Notes: a model not told the origin generated them from the letters alone. Shown: positions 17,065 to 25,788, counted from the stretch's first letter. The stretch is DNA of 64,000 nucleotides from Lysinibacillus sp. SGAir0095 (GCF_005491425.1 NZ_CP028083.1:1636001-1700000); one strand, 5' to 3'. Program-made: numbers and translations.

Positions 17065-18027
17065 ATGACAAAGCCTGAAATAGCGAAACTCGGATATATT
17101 TCTCTAGTTACACAGGATTTAGAGAAATCATTAGTCTTTTTTAAAGAAGTAATTGGATTAGAGGAAACTCAGGTTGTGGATGGAGTGTATTATTTGCGAG
17201 CATGGGGGGATTTTGAGCATCATACCTTATCGCTTCAACAAGGTGAATATGGACATGTCAAGTACATTGGTTGGCGTACGAAAGAAAAAAAAGACGTGGC
17301 TGCATTTAAAGACCTATTAGAAAACGAAGGAATGGATGTTGAAACGATTGCTCCTTGGTCAACTCCAGGAATTGGTGAAGCTATTCGTTTTAAGGTTCCG
17401 AGTGGCCATACCTTTGAATTATACTATGATGTTCAAAAACCAAAAGCCTCAGAGCACCGGAAATCCGTTTTAAAAAATCAAACCTATAAAGCTTGGGCTA
17501 AAGGAATCTCGCCTCGAAGGATTGATCATGTAAATCTTCATACATCCGAGGATTGGCAAGTAACTTATAAATTTTTCCAGGAGATATTAGGATTTAAGCT
17601 AAGAGAGTATTTAAAGGTAGATGAAGGTGAACAAATCCTTGCTGGTTGGATGAGTGTCACACCGCTCGTTCATGATGTCGCTCTCGTTACTCGTAAAAAG
17701 AATGAAATTCCAACAAATGCTCGCCTGCATCATCTTTCTTACTGGTTGGATGATTCACAGGATGTATTAAGAGCCGCTGATATATGCAAAGAATACAATC
17801 TTCCAATTTGTGGTCCTGGGAAACATAGTATTTCACAAGCTTTGTATCTTTATGTTGCAGATCCAGGCAGTGGCTGTACAGTTGAAATCTTTACCGGTGG
17901 TTACTTAATATTTGAGCCGGATTGGGAGCCAATTGCATGGAAAGAATCCGAACGAGCACAGGGAAATACCTATTGGGGAGATAGCATTTCTGCTAAAGAG
18001 ATTGTCAAATATACAATAGAAGCGTAA
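17065..18027 (+). CDS. extradiol (catechol 2,3-) dioxygenase 2, VOC family
   Basis: A 320-residue paralogue of the dioxygenase at 5739; 44 of the first 60 residues are identical by eye. It has the same two-module layout and the Fe(II) ligands His155 (IDHVNLH), His222/His223 (RLHHLSYW) and Glu274 (TVEIFTGGY). It lies between the phenol monooxygenase and the ring-fission hydrolase, so it is the likely cleavage enzyme of the main route: phenol to catechol to ring-opened dienoate. GCGGGGG precedes the ATG. The differences in residues 93-103, near the end of module 1, may reflect altered ring-substituent preference. Confidence 0.9.
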   Translation: MTKPEIAKLGYISLVTQDLEKSLVFFKEVIGLEETQVVDGVYYLRAWGDFEHHTLSLQQGEYGHVKYIGWRTKEKKDVAAFKDLLENEGMDVETIAPWSTPGIGEAIRFKVPSGHTFELYYDVQKPKASEHRKSVLKNQTYKAWAKGISPRRIDHVNLHTSEDWQVTYKFFQEILGFKLREYLKVDEGEQILAGWMSVTPLVHDVALVTRKKNEIPTNARLHHLSYWLDDSQDVLRAADICKEYNLPICGPGKHSISQALYLYVADPGSGCTVEIFTGGYLIFEPDWEPIAWKESERAQGNTYWGDSISAKEIVKYTIEA

Positions 18028-18044
18028 GTGAGGGAGTGGGAATA

Positions 18045-18884
18045 ATGGTGAGTGTTATAAGCAGTATACTGAAAACTGATAACTTTGAAACATACTTAAA
18101 CCGTTCTGGGGAAGGAAATAGCGAGACCATCCTATTTTTACATGGCTCTGGTCCTGGGGTTACATCCATTGCAAACTGGAGACCTGCACTTGAAGCTTTG
18201 GGTGAAGATTTTCAATGTCTTGCACCTGATCTATATGGATTTGCAAATAGTAGCCATCCAGAGGTGCCATTAAAAAATCGACAAGCCTGGATGGATGAGT
18301 GGATTAACCAAACGATTCAATTACTAGATAAACTGAATTTAGAAAAAGTACATCTCGTAGGAAATTCATTAGGCTGTTCAATCGCATTAGAGCTTCTGCT
18401 TGAGTACCCGGAACGATTCGATAAAGTTGTACTAATGGGCCCAGGTGGTACACCCAATACAAAGATGAGCTTTGAACTTGCTCGAGCAAAAAGCTTCTAT
18501 GATAATCCTTCTAAGAAAAAACTACAGCAAATAATGAGTTGGTTTGTCTATGATGTTGAAAAAATGTGGCCGCTTATAGAATCTATAACAGATACTCGTT
18601 ATGAGAATGCCATGAGACCAGAAGTTAGACGTTCGAACGATTCTATCTTTGCAACAGCTGCAGTACCTATTCCAACTGTCGCCTTAAATCGCATAAATAA
18701 TAAAGTACTTTTAGTGCATGGCTTGAATGATAAAGTCTGCTCAATTGAATCCAGCTATTATTTAGCAGATCATCTTAAAAATGTACAATTGCATATCTTT
18801 GGTCAATGCGGTCACTGGACTCAATTAGAAGAGAAAAATCGTTTTAACCACCTGATTCACACATTCTTTTCAGGAAAATTATAA
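18045..18884 (+). CDS. meta-cleavage product hydrolase (C-C hydrolase), alpha/beta fold
   Basis: A 279-residue alpha/beta hydrolase of the BphD/MhpC/HsaD/XylF class. These enzymes split the C-C bond of the ring-fission product to give 2-hydroxypenta-2,4-dienoate and a carboxylic acid. Visible features are the oxyanion motif HGSGPG (residues 33-38), the nucleophile Ser108 in GNSLGCS, the acid Asp229 in HGLNDK and the base His257 in GHWTQLE. ATG 18045 is 8 nt after GAGGGAG; an in-frame GTG at 18036 lies inside that site. Its product is the substrate of the hydratase at the left edge, which links this operon to the lower pathway. Confidence 0.88.
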   Translation: MVSVISSILKTDNFETYLNRSGEGNSETILFLHGSGPGVTSIANWRPALEALGEDFQCLAPDLYGFANSSHPEVPLKNRQAWMDEWINQTIQLLDKLNLEKVHLVGNSLGCSIALELLLEYPERFDKVVLMGPGGTPNTKMSFELARAKSFYDNPSKKKLQQIMSWFVYDVEKMWPLIESITDTRYENAMRPEVRRSNDSIFATAAVPIPTVALNRINNKVLLVHGLNDKVCSIESSYYLADHLKNVQLHIFGQCGHWTQLEEKNRFNHLIHTFFSGKL

Positions 18885-18908
18885 GTTTGTATCGGTAAGG
18901 GAAGTGAG

Positions 18909-20426
18909 ATGGGGGAAATGAATTCGGAGTTTGAATATAAGGCTGATGTGGTGGTAATCGGTGCGGGTAATGCTGCTATGTGTGCGGCAATTGCTGCAAA
19001 GGAAAACGGAGCAAAAACAATTGTATTGGAAAAAGCACCTGAAAAGGAAAAGGGTGGCAATACAACGTATACACATGGTTCGATACGTTTTGCTTACAAT
19101 AACAATCAAGAAATCCAGCAAATTATTCCAGATATAGATGCTGAGGATCTTAAAATATCAGATTTCGGTAGCTACTCTGAAGAACAATATTATGATGATC
19201 TTTGTCGAATGACTGATTATAAAACAGATGCAACTCTCGCAAGCCTTCTTACTGGAAATAGCTACGAGACTATGAAATGGTTAACCACACATAATGTTCG
19301 CTTTATTCCTATCTATGGAAGGCAAGCCTTTAAAGTCAATGGTATTTTTAAATTTTGGGGCGGGATGGTTTTAGAAGCAGTAGGTGGTGGTCAAGGTCTA
19401 GTAGAAACACTTCATCAAGAAGCTAAAAATAATGGGATTTCCATTTTATATGAAACGATGGCTGTCGAGCTCATTCATACAGATGAAGGAATAGCTGGAG
19501 TCGTGATTAAAGAAAAAGGAAAGACCAAGCGAATTCAGGCAAAGTCAGTGGTTATAGCTTCAGGAGGTTTTCATGCAAATGTTGAAATGCGTACTCGATA
19601 TTTAGGGCCAAAATGGGATTTAGTTCATACAAGGGGAAGTAAGTATAATACTGGTGAAGGCATTCAAATGGCACTCGATATTGGAGCTTTGCCTGCTGGA
19701 AATTGGTCACAAGCACACTCAGTTACAGGAGATCGCTATTTGCCTGATTTTGAAGAAGGATTCCAAAAACTTAGCTATCCCTTTGGCATTATAGTTAATA
19801 GTGAAGGCAAGCGATTTGTCGATGAAGGAGCCGATTTTAGAAACTATACCTATGCGAAGTATGGAAAAATGATTTTAGAACAGACAAATAATTGTGCATG
19901 GCAAATTTTTGATGCCAAGGTTTCGCCTTTTTTACGTGAAGAATATAAAGGAAGAAAAGTGACAAAGGTGAAAGCGCATTCTCTTGAAGAATTAGCCGAT
20001 AAAATCGGAGAAATTGAAAAACAATCCTTCTTAAAGGAAATACAAGCCTACAACAATTCAATTGACGAATCGGTTCCTTTTAATCCGACTATTAAAGATG
20101 GGCGAAAAACACAAGACCTGGCAGTGCCAAAAAGTAACTGGGCAAACAAAATTGATACTGCACCGTTCGAAGCCTATGCCGTAACATGCGGCATTACTTT
20201 TACTTACGGTGGCGTCAAAATTAATGAAGATGCACAGGTTCAAAGTATATTATATGAAGGTATTAACGGACTTTACGCTGCAGGCGAGGTGGTAGGCGGC
20301 CTTTTTTATAAAAACTACCCAGGTGGAGCAGGCTTAATGGCGGGCTCTGTCTTTGGTAAAATAGCCGGTGAAAACGCAGCAAGATCTGCTCTAAATAGAC
20401 CGGAGTCAACAGTGCAAGCATTATGA
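18909..20426 (+). CDS. FAD-dependent dehydrogenase, fumarate reductase / TcuA type (3)
   Basis: A 505-residue flavoprotein with the FAD-binding motif GAGNAA at residues 18-23, KGGNTTYTHG after it, and the C-terminal FAD segment GLYAAGEVVGGLFYKNYPGG. It resembles flavoprotein 1 (8427) more than flavoprotein 2, sharing the TcuA-like GGNT and KYPGG/NYPGG blocks. No signal peptide is visible. AAGGGAA precedes ATG 18909. It is the last gene of the monooxygenase operon and is closed by a terminator. By position it may dehydrogenate a cyclic enone to the phenol that the monooxygenase uses; this is inference. Confidence 0.78.
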   Translation: MGEMNSEFEYKADVVVIGAGNAAMCAAIAAKENGAKTIVLEKAPEKEKGGNTTYTHGSIRFAYNNNQEIQQIIPDIDAEDLKISDFGSYSEEQYYDDLCRMTDYKTDATLASLLTGNSYETMKWLTTHNVRFIPIYGRQAFKVNGIFKFWGGMVLEAVGGGQGLVETLHQEAKNNGISILYETMAVELIHTDEGIAGVVIKEKGKTKRIQAKSVVIASGGFHANVEMRTRYLGPKWDLVHTRGSKYNTGEGIQMALDIGALPAGNWSQAHSVTGDRYLPDFEEGFQKLSYPFGIIVNSEGKRFVDEGADFRNYTYAKYGKMILEQTNNCAWQIFDAKVSPFLREEYKGRKVTKVKAHSLEELADKIGEIEKQSFLKEIQAYNNSIDESVPFNPTIKDGRKTQDLAVPKSNWANKIDTAPFEAYAVTCGITFTYGGVKINEDAQVQSILYEGINGLYAAGEVVGGLFYKNYPGGAGLMAGSVFGKIAGENAARSALNRPESTVQAL

Positions 20427-20431
20427 TTATG

Positions 20432-20466
20432 AAAGTAGCTACTAAATATGTCAGTAGCTACTTTTA
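20432..20466 (+). terminator. terminator at right end of catabolic island
   Basis: A perfect 12-bp stem (20432-20443 with 20453-20464), a 9-nt loop and a short T-run. It separates the island from the convergent membrane-protein gene and may serve both strands. Confidence 0.8.
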
Positions 20467-20691
20467 TCCGATAAATGTGAAGATTGCCATGAGAATAATT
20501 AAGAACGCTCCTATTATAAAATAAGCTCCCCAACCAGTTTTTTTATTTTTTATCTCATCGTATCCTAAAAGCAGGAAAAGAAAGCCTAATAGTAATTGAG
20601 CGAAAGCAACGTATGAAAAGTCTTTAGTAGCTAGACCATAAATTGAAATCGCAATGATTCCTAATGAAATAATTAATCTAATTATCTTCAA
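20464..20691 (-). CDS. small membrane protein, DUF3953 (YczI-like)
   Basis: A 75-residue protein with three hydrophobic segments (about residues 4-20, 27-43 and 54-73) and the short charged loop GYDEIKNKKTGWG between the last two. This layout matches the DUF3953/YczI family of small Bacillales membrane proteins of unknown function. On the minus strand GGAGGG precedes the ATG. It is convergent with the catabolic island and shares its terminator hairpin. Confidence 0.65.
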   Translation of the reverse strand: MKIIRLIISLGIIAISIYGLATKDFSYVAFAQLLLGFLFLLLGYDEIKNKKTGWGAYFIIGAFLIILMAIFTFIG

Positions 20692-20829
20692 GAATATCCC
20701 TCCTATAACTAGGGTAGCAAATAAGATTTTTAAATAAAACCAAATTTTTTTGTGTTTAAATAATACATATTTATGAGCGATTATTGTTTATAAAGTACTT
20801 CACATCAGGTAAACCAGCTAAATAATAAA

Positions 20830-20870
20830 AGCTCTTCAACCTAATTAAAAAAGGATGAAGAACTTTTTAT
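20830..20870 (-). terminator. terminator of asparaginase gene
   Basis: An imperfect 12-bp stem (20830-20841 with 20853-20864) with T-runs on both sides; on the minus strand it lies just after the asparaginase stop. The rest of 20692-20908 shows no gene. Confidence 0.65.
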
Positions 20871-20908
20871 GTTTTTTATTTTGTAAACGAAGCAACTGCC
20901 GTAGCTCT

Positions 20909-21877
20909 TTAATTAAAAAACTCCTTTAAATCAATTGGCGTATTTTCTTGGTTTAAACCAATCAGCAGTTTTAAGCGGGCTTTTTGTCCATTAATTCCAT
21001 TAGCGAAGATTACACCCATATTTTCTAAGCTTTTTCCTCCGCCCTCGTAACCATAGACGCCTTCAGCAATACCATTGAAGCAACGAGAGACTAGGATAAC
21101 CGCGACATTTGCATCGAGTAATTTTTGGATACCTACTGCTACATCTGGAGGGACGTTGCCTTGTCCTAAACCTTCTAGGACAACTCCGTCATAGCGTAAA
21201 GTTAGGATAGCTTCGATCAAATCTCGTTCCATTCCAGCATATACTTTTAATAATGCCACTCGTTTTTCGATGGAGTTAACTTCCACATAGCGGCGATTAA
21301 CAGGTGCTTGGTGAATATGGACCATTTTCTTTGTCACTAAACCAATTGGGCCATATTGCGGACTCTGAAAAGTATTTACGCTAGAGGTAGATGTTTTGGT
21401 AATGTTGAATGCTTGGTGGATTTCATCATTCATGACAACGAGAACTCCTTTGTCTCTTGCCTCATCACTACATGCCACGCGGACTGCTTCAACTAAGTTA
21501 TAAACCCCATCTGCCCCGAGTTCATTGGACGAACGCATCGCACCAGTTAGAACAATCGGAAAATCAAATTGAGTTGTTAAATCCAAGAAATAGGCTGTTT
21601 CTTCTAATGTATCCGTTCCGTGGGTGATTACTACACCATCGACAGAATGCTCATTAGCGTATTGTTGTAAAACGTCTCGTAAATAAAGCATCTCCTTTGG
21701 GGTAATATGTGGAGATGGATAATTAAATGCTTCCATTTCTACGATGCTTGCGTATTTTGCAAGCTGTTCACTCACACCGAGAAGCGGGTTTTTTTCGTTC
21801 GGTAGTACGGAGCCTGTTTCATTCATTTTCATGGAAATTGTTCCACCAGTATGAATTAATAAAATATTTTTCTTCAT
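20909..21877 (-). CDS. ansA: L-asparaginase, cytoplasmic type I
   Basis: A 322-residue asparaginase that hydrolyses L-asparagine to aspartate and ammonia. The catalytic threonines are in HTGGTIS (Thr13) and THGTDTLEET (Thr88, Asp89), and TGAMRSSNE holds part of the second active-site block. There is no signal peptide, so it is cytoplasmic. Length is typical. It is transcribed divergently from prsW across an 84-nt gap that carries a perfect palindrome. No aspartase gene follows it, unlike the ansAB operon of B. subtilis. Confidence 0.88.
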   Translation of the reverse strand: MKKNILLIHTGGTISMKMNETGSVLPNEKNPLLGVSEQLAKYASIVEMEAFNYPSPHITPKEMLYLRDVLQQYANEHSVDGVVITHGTDTLEETAYFLDLTTQFDFPIVLTGAMRSSNELGADGVYNLVEAVRVACSDEARDKGVLVVMNDEIHQAFNITKTSTSSVNTFQSPQYGPIGLVTKKMVHIHQAPVNRRYVEVNSIEKRVALLKVYAGMERDLIEAILTLRYDGVVLEGLGQGNVPPDVAVGIQKLLDANVAVILVSRCFNGIAEGVYGYEGGGKSLENMGVIFANGINGQKARLKLLIGLNQENTPIDLKEFFN

Positions 21878-21914
21878 AGGAAAAACCTCTCTTAACCATC
21901 TTTTCTAATGCTAC

Positions 21915-21933
21915 TAATGTTATAATAACATTA
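21915..21933. promoter_or_regulatory. perfect 19-bp palindrome between ansA and prsW
   Basis: TAATGTTATAATAACATTA reads as two perfect 9-bp half sites around one central base and contains TATAAT. It lies 38 nt upstream of the ansA start and 29 nt upstream of the prsW start, so it may be an operator controlling one or both genes. Confidence 0.5.
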
Positions 21934-21961
21934 ATGAGGTTTTATGGAAGGAGTGTAGCCC

Positions 21962-22636
21962 ATGTTAATATTGTTATCCGCTGCAATAGCTCCCGGATTG
22001 GCTTTGTTAAGCTATTTTTATTTGCGTAATCAAATGGCGACAGAACCAAGAAAAACGTTATTACAAGCCTTCTTCTTTGGGACATTGATTACTTTCCCAA
22101 TTATGTTTATTCAATATGTTGTTAAAGAAGAGGAAGCCATTACAAATCCATTTTTGGCAGATGTCTTATTCTCGAGTGGGTTGGAAGAGTTTTTTAAATG
22201 GCTTGTCATCTTTACCCTTATTTTCAGGCATATTGAATTTGATGATCCATATGACGGGATTCTCTATGGTGCCAGTGTTTCGCTGGGATTTGCCACGGTA
22301 GAAAATGTACTATATTTACTAACTTTTGGCATTGATACTGCGATTGTAAGGGCAATTTTGCCTGTCTCAAGCCATGCCTTATTCGGTGTTGTAATGGGGT
22401 ATTATTATGGTAAAAGTAAATTTGCAAATAATGATAAACAAGTAGAGTACTTAATTCTTTCTCTTTTCGCACCATTGTCATTACATATAACCTACAATTC
22501 CATTTTAACATTTCAAGGTTACTGGGTTTACCTAATTGCACCTTTCATGCTGTTCTTATGGTGGTTTGCTTTGAAGAAGGTCAAATTAGCCCATCAGCAT
22601 CTCGTTCAACATTTATTTGAACAAAATAAAATCTAA
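21962..22636 (+). CDS. prsW: intramembrane protease PrsW
   Basis: A 224-residue multi-pass membrane protein with the PrsW family motifs: EEFFKW (Glu75, Glu76), ENVLYL (Glu114), and conserved histidines in SSHALFG (His138) and LHITYN. In B. subtilis it makes the first cut in the anti-sigma factor RsiW, releasing SigW under envelope stress. GGAGTG precedes the ATG. As in B. subtilis it lies upstream of sleB. A terminator follows directly. Confidence 0.9.
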   Translation: MLILLSAAIAPGLALLSYFYLRNQMATEPRKTLLQAFFFGTLITFPIMFIQYVVKEEEAITNPFLADVLFSSGLEEFFKWLVIFTLIFRHIEFDDPYDGILYGASVSLGFATVENVLYLLTFGIDTAIVRAILPVSSHALFGVVMGYYYGKSKFANNDKQVEYLILSLFAPLSLHITYNSILTFQGYWVYLIAPFMLFLWWFALKKVKLAHQHLVQHLFEQNKI

Positions 22637-22639
22637 AAG

Positions 22640-22679
22640 CTCTTATTTTCATTCGAATTATGAAAATAAGGGTTTTTTT
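22640..22679 (+). terminator. intrinsic terminator after prsW
   Basis: A 13-bp stem (22640-22652 with 22660-22672) with one G-U pair, a 7-nt loop and seven T. Confidence 0.9.
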
Positions 22680-22857
22680 ATGGGGATAAAACAGGTTTGA
22701 GTTGAAGGATACCAACCAACTCGGACTTACTTTAATTTGAGTTGTTTTTATCAAATCGTTTAAAATTTTTTCTAACTTTTAGCTTTATATGATTTTTCTG
22801 ATTGGAAACGTATAAAAGTGAAACTTTTTTACATGCTATGAGAAAGGAGTGAAATAA

Positions 22858-23643
22858 ATGGTAAGAAGTATTTTTATGACTATCATTTTAATATTTGGCA
22901 CACTTACGATCATAAAGCCAAATGAACCATTAGCATTTTCGGGACAAACCATTGAACGCGGAGCATTTGGAGATGATGTAATTGAGTTACAGGCTCGATT
23001 ACAGTATCTAGGATTTTATAAAGGTAAGATTGATGGGATTTTTGGATATGGGACATATTGGGCTCTACGAAATTTCCAAGATCAATATGGTCTTGGTGTT
23101 GATGGAGTGGCGGGATCCAAGTCAAAAGATTCATTAGTTAGAGTTTCTGAATACCATAGAGATTGGGTACATGAGCAGATTGAAAAAGGAAATAGATTTA
23201 CCCACTATGGTGGAATACCATTAGCCCAACAAACGAGTGCAGGTGCTGGGCAATCTGAAAGTACTGATGTTCAGCTTCCGGTGAAATACTCAGAGCGCGA
23301 CTTACAGTTAATGGCCAATGCTGTATATGGTGAGGCACGCGGCGAACCATATGAAGGACAAGTAGCAGTAGCTGCCGTTATTTTAAATCGATTAGAATCG
23401 GCGGATTTTCCAAATTCAATATCTGAAATAATATTCCAACCTGGCGCATTTACAGCTGTTGCCGATGGGCAAATTTGGTTAACTCCAAATGCGAGAGCAA
23501 AAGAAGCAGTATTAGATGCTATGAATGGATGGGACCCAACTGAAAATGCACTTTACTATTTCAACCCAAAAACTGCAACGAGTAAGTGGATTTGGTCTAG
23601 GCCACAAATTAAGCAAATTGGTGAACATATATTCTGCTATTAA
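22858..23643 (+). CDS. sleB: spore cortex-lytic enzyme SleB
   Basis: A 261-residue protein that degrades spore-cortex peptidoglycan during germination as a lytic transglycosylase acting on muramic-delta-lactam. An N-terminal hydrophobic signal (residues 5-27) is followed by a peptidoglycan-binding domain (~33-95), a low-complexity linker (~118-140) and the SleB hydrolase domain (~146-261), with catalytic Glu159 in VYGEARGE. AAAGGAGTG precedes the ATG. ypeB follows 12 nt later, as in other Bacillales. Expression is expected in the forespore under SigG. Confidence 0.93.
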   Translation: MVRSIFMTIILIFGTLTIIKPNEPLAFSGQTIERGAFGDDVIELQARLQYLGFYKGKIDGIFGYGTYWALRNFQDQYGLGVDGVAGSKSKDSLVRVSEYHRDWVHEQIEKGNRFTHYGGIPLAQQTSAGAGQSESTDVQLPVKYSERDLQLMANAVYGEARGEPYEGQVAVAAVILNRLESADFPNSISEIIFQPGAFTAVADGQIWLTPNARAKEAVLDAMNGWDPTENALYYFNPKTATSKWIWSRPQIKQIGEHIFCY

Positions 23644-23655
23644 AGGAGGGACAAT

Positions 23656-24945
23656 ATGAAGAGTGCTATCTATTTACTTTCCATTGCCGTGTTAGCTTTA
23701 GGATTATATTCTTATGAAGTGAGAAGAGATAATACGCATTTACAACAAACCGTACAGGCACAATATACGAATTCTCTAACAAATGCTTCAGAGAAATTAT
23801 CGAATTTGCAACAATCTGTTTCACAATCACTGTTATTCCAAGACCAAGAAGCACTAGAAATTGAGTTGGATAATATTTGGCGCGTCAGTAACGAATTTCG
23901 CTCAACTATCAGTAGCCTTCCATTAAGCAGAGAAGTATCAAATGAATGGCTTCGATATGTTGGCAATATCGGGGAAGAAGCCAAATATGCATCTGAAAAT
24001 GGCGATTATGAAGCATGGCATAAACGAATGTCCGTGGTAAATCAAAACTTACAAGCCTTAGCAGATGAATGGACTGTTGCAACAGCTAATTTTTATCAAA
24101 ATGATGCGAGTATTACAGAATGGGCTTCTGTTGCTGAAAAGGAAACAAATGAATCTCCATTCAAGAATGTTGCAGCAAATCTAAAATCTTATGGGGAAAC
24201 TGATTTCCCATTAACAGCCAGTGAATCTGATTGGTTAAAGAAAAGAGAGCTTCAAAATTTGGATGATAAAGAAATAACAAAAGATCAAGCTATTGAAAAG
24301 CTCGAATTATTAATACCTGGCATTAAAGATGCCACTTACACGGTAACAAAGAGTAAGGATGATGCCCCATATCCTTTCTATCACATCCAATTTGTAAAGG
24401 GAAGCCGAATTGGATATGCAGATATCACGGAAAAGGGCGGTAATATACTATCATTCTTATCAGAGCGACCAGTTCAAGAGAAAACTGGAGTGACACAACA
24501 ACAAATTCGCGATCAGGTAACTGAATTTTTAAATCTGGCAGGATATACAGATTTAGAATTGGTTGAAATGCGTGAAAATCATCAGGCTTGGCATTTGTCT
24601 TTAGCTCGAGTTGTTGGGGAAGATAAAGCACTTGTTTACCCTGATGGCATTCAAGTAAAAATATCAAAGGATAGTGGAGAACTATTAGGGTTGAACGCAA
24701 TGGAATATGTTCAAAAAGAAGAGATAAATGAAAATCAGAAAGTAGAACCGATTGATTGGGAAGCATTCTTTAGACCCGGTACTAAGGTTGAAGAAGAAAA
24801 GTTAATTTATACTGAAAATGAAGCATTCCAACTTAGAAAATGTTATCAAGTAATTGCACGTTTTGATAATGGTCAAAATGAAACATTCCGCGTTGTTGTC
24901 GATGCAGAAAACCATGATGTGTTAAAGGTTGAATATATGAATTAA
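23656..24945 (+). CDS. ypeB: germination protein YpeB
   Basis: A 429-residue spore protein that is needed for SleB to be incorporated and stable. It has an N-terminal membrane anchor (residues ~3-19), a helical, coiled-coil-like segment (~25-170), and PepSY-type repeats in the C-terminal half (~200-275, 278-353 and 365-429). The YpeB of B. subtilis is slightly longer (about 450 residues). AAAGGAGG precedes the ATG, 12 nt after sleB. Confidence 0.92.
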   Translation: MKSAIYLLSIAVLALGLYSYEVRRDNTHLQQTVQAQYTNSLTNASEKLSNLQQSVSQSLLFQDQEALEIELDNIWRVSNEFRSTISSLPLSREVSNEWLRYVGNIGEEAKYASENGDYEAWHKRMSVVNQNLQALADEWTVATANFYQNDASITEWASVAEKETNESPFKNVAANLKSYGETDFPLTASESDWLKKRELQNLDDKEITKDQAIEKLELLIPGIKDATYTVTKSKDDAPYPFYHIQFVKGSRIGYADITEKGGNILSFLSERPVQEKTGVTQQQIRDQVTEFLNLAGYTDLELVEMRENHQAWHLSLARVVGEDKALVYPDGIQVKISKDSGELLGLNAMEYVQKEEINENQKVEPIDWEAFFRPGTKVEEEKLIYTENEAFQLRKCYQVIARFDNGQNETFRVVVDAENHDVLKVEYMN

Positions 24946-24990
24946 TCTGAGTCTACGAATACAGCACTTCTTCGGCACAAAGTTTAAGCA

Positions 24991-25046
24991 CTTCAATCTC
25001 GTGGATGCTTAGTAACAGAACTACAAATACATCCAAGAGATTGAAG
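24991..25046 (+). other. long hairpin downstream of ypeB
   Basis: A 17-bp stem with one mismatch (24991-25007 with 25030-25046) and a 22-nt loop. No T-run follows on either strand, so it does not look like a standard intrinsic terminator. Confidence 0.5.
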
Positions 25047-25124
25047 TAAAAACTTCTGATGATATAGAAAAAAAGTATTTTTCGTGCAATAATTAAAATA
25101 TTATAATTGTGCGAGGCGAAGATT

Positions 25125-25784
25125 ATGCAACTAAAGCTAGGGACTGCATTGACATTAGAACCTACTTATACAGATAGAGTCGAAAAATTCCGTTGTAAAA
25201 TAGTAGAGCAAGAAAATAACATATATTATATTGACTATCCCGTTAACATTGAGACAAATAAAACGGCTTTTTTAGTTGATGGCGCTCAATTTCGAGCAAC
25301 ATTCATGACAGAAGATAAAGTAAGCTATGCATTTAATACAGAAGTTTTAGGCAGAAAATTAGGGAATATACCTACTATCATGCTATCCTGTCCTCCTTCT
25401 GAAGAATTTGTAAAAATTCAAAGAAGGGAATTTGTTCGAGTTAATACCCCTGTCGACATTGCAGTTGAGTATAATAATAACTTCTTCCAATTTGTAACGG
25501 AGGATATTAGCGCAGGTGGGTTGGCAATCCATTTAAATAAAGACGTTCCGTTTGTGGAAGGCGAGAGCGTTAATCTGACGATTGTTCTTGTCTTTATGAA
25601 TGGGGAAATTCGTTATGTTAAAACGAGTGCCAATGTTGTTCGAATCATTGTAAAAAATCGTATTACATTAGCTTCCCTTCAATTTACAGATACAGAGAAT
25701 ATTGAAAAGCAATATATAGTCCGTTTTTGTTTCGAGAGACAGCTTTTGAATAGAAGAAAATTAGAAGCAAATACAATGAATTAA
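25125..25784 (+). CDS. motI: PilZ-domain c-di-GMP receptor, flagellar brake (YpfA/MotI)
   Basis: A 219-residue protein with a YcgR-like N-terminal domain (~1-90) and a PilZ domain (~98-210). The c-di-GMP motif is intact: RREFVR (Arg101, Arg105) and DISAGG (Asp127, Ser129, Gly132). In B. subtilis the YpfA orthologue binds c-di-GMP and stops the flagellar motor by acting on MotA. I place the start at ATG 25125; an in-frame TTG at 25107 has no ribosome-binding site. The position between ypeB and cmk matches B. subtilis. Confidence 0.85.
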   Translation: MQLKLGTALTLEPTYTDRVEKFRCKIVEQENNIYYIDYPVNIETNKTAFLVDGAQFRATFMTEDKVSYAFNTEVLGRKLGNIPTIMLSCPPSEEFVKIQRREFVRVNTPVDIAVEYNNNFFQFVTEDISAGGLAIHLNKDVPFVEGESVNLTIVLVFMNGEIRYVKTSANVVRIIVKNRITLASLQFTDTENIEKQYIVRFCFERQLLNRRKLEANTMN

Positions 25785-25788
25785 AACA

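Noticed and set aside
1-20430. Mobile element carrying the catabolic island
   Set aside because: No transposase, integrase, flanking direct repeat or tRNA was found within the window. The left boundary is not visible, so transfer cannot be excluded, only not shown.
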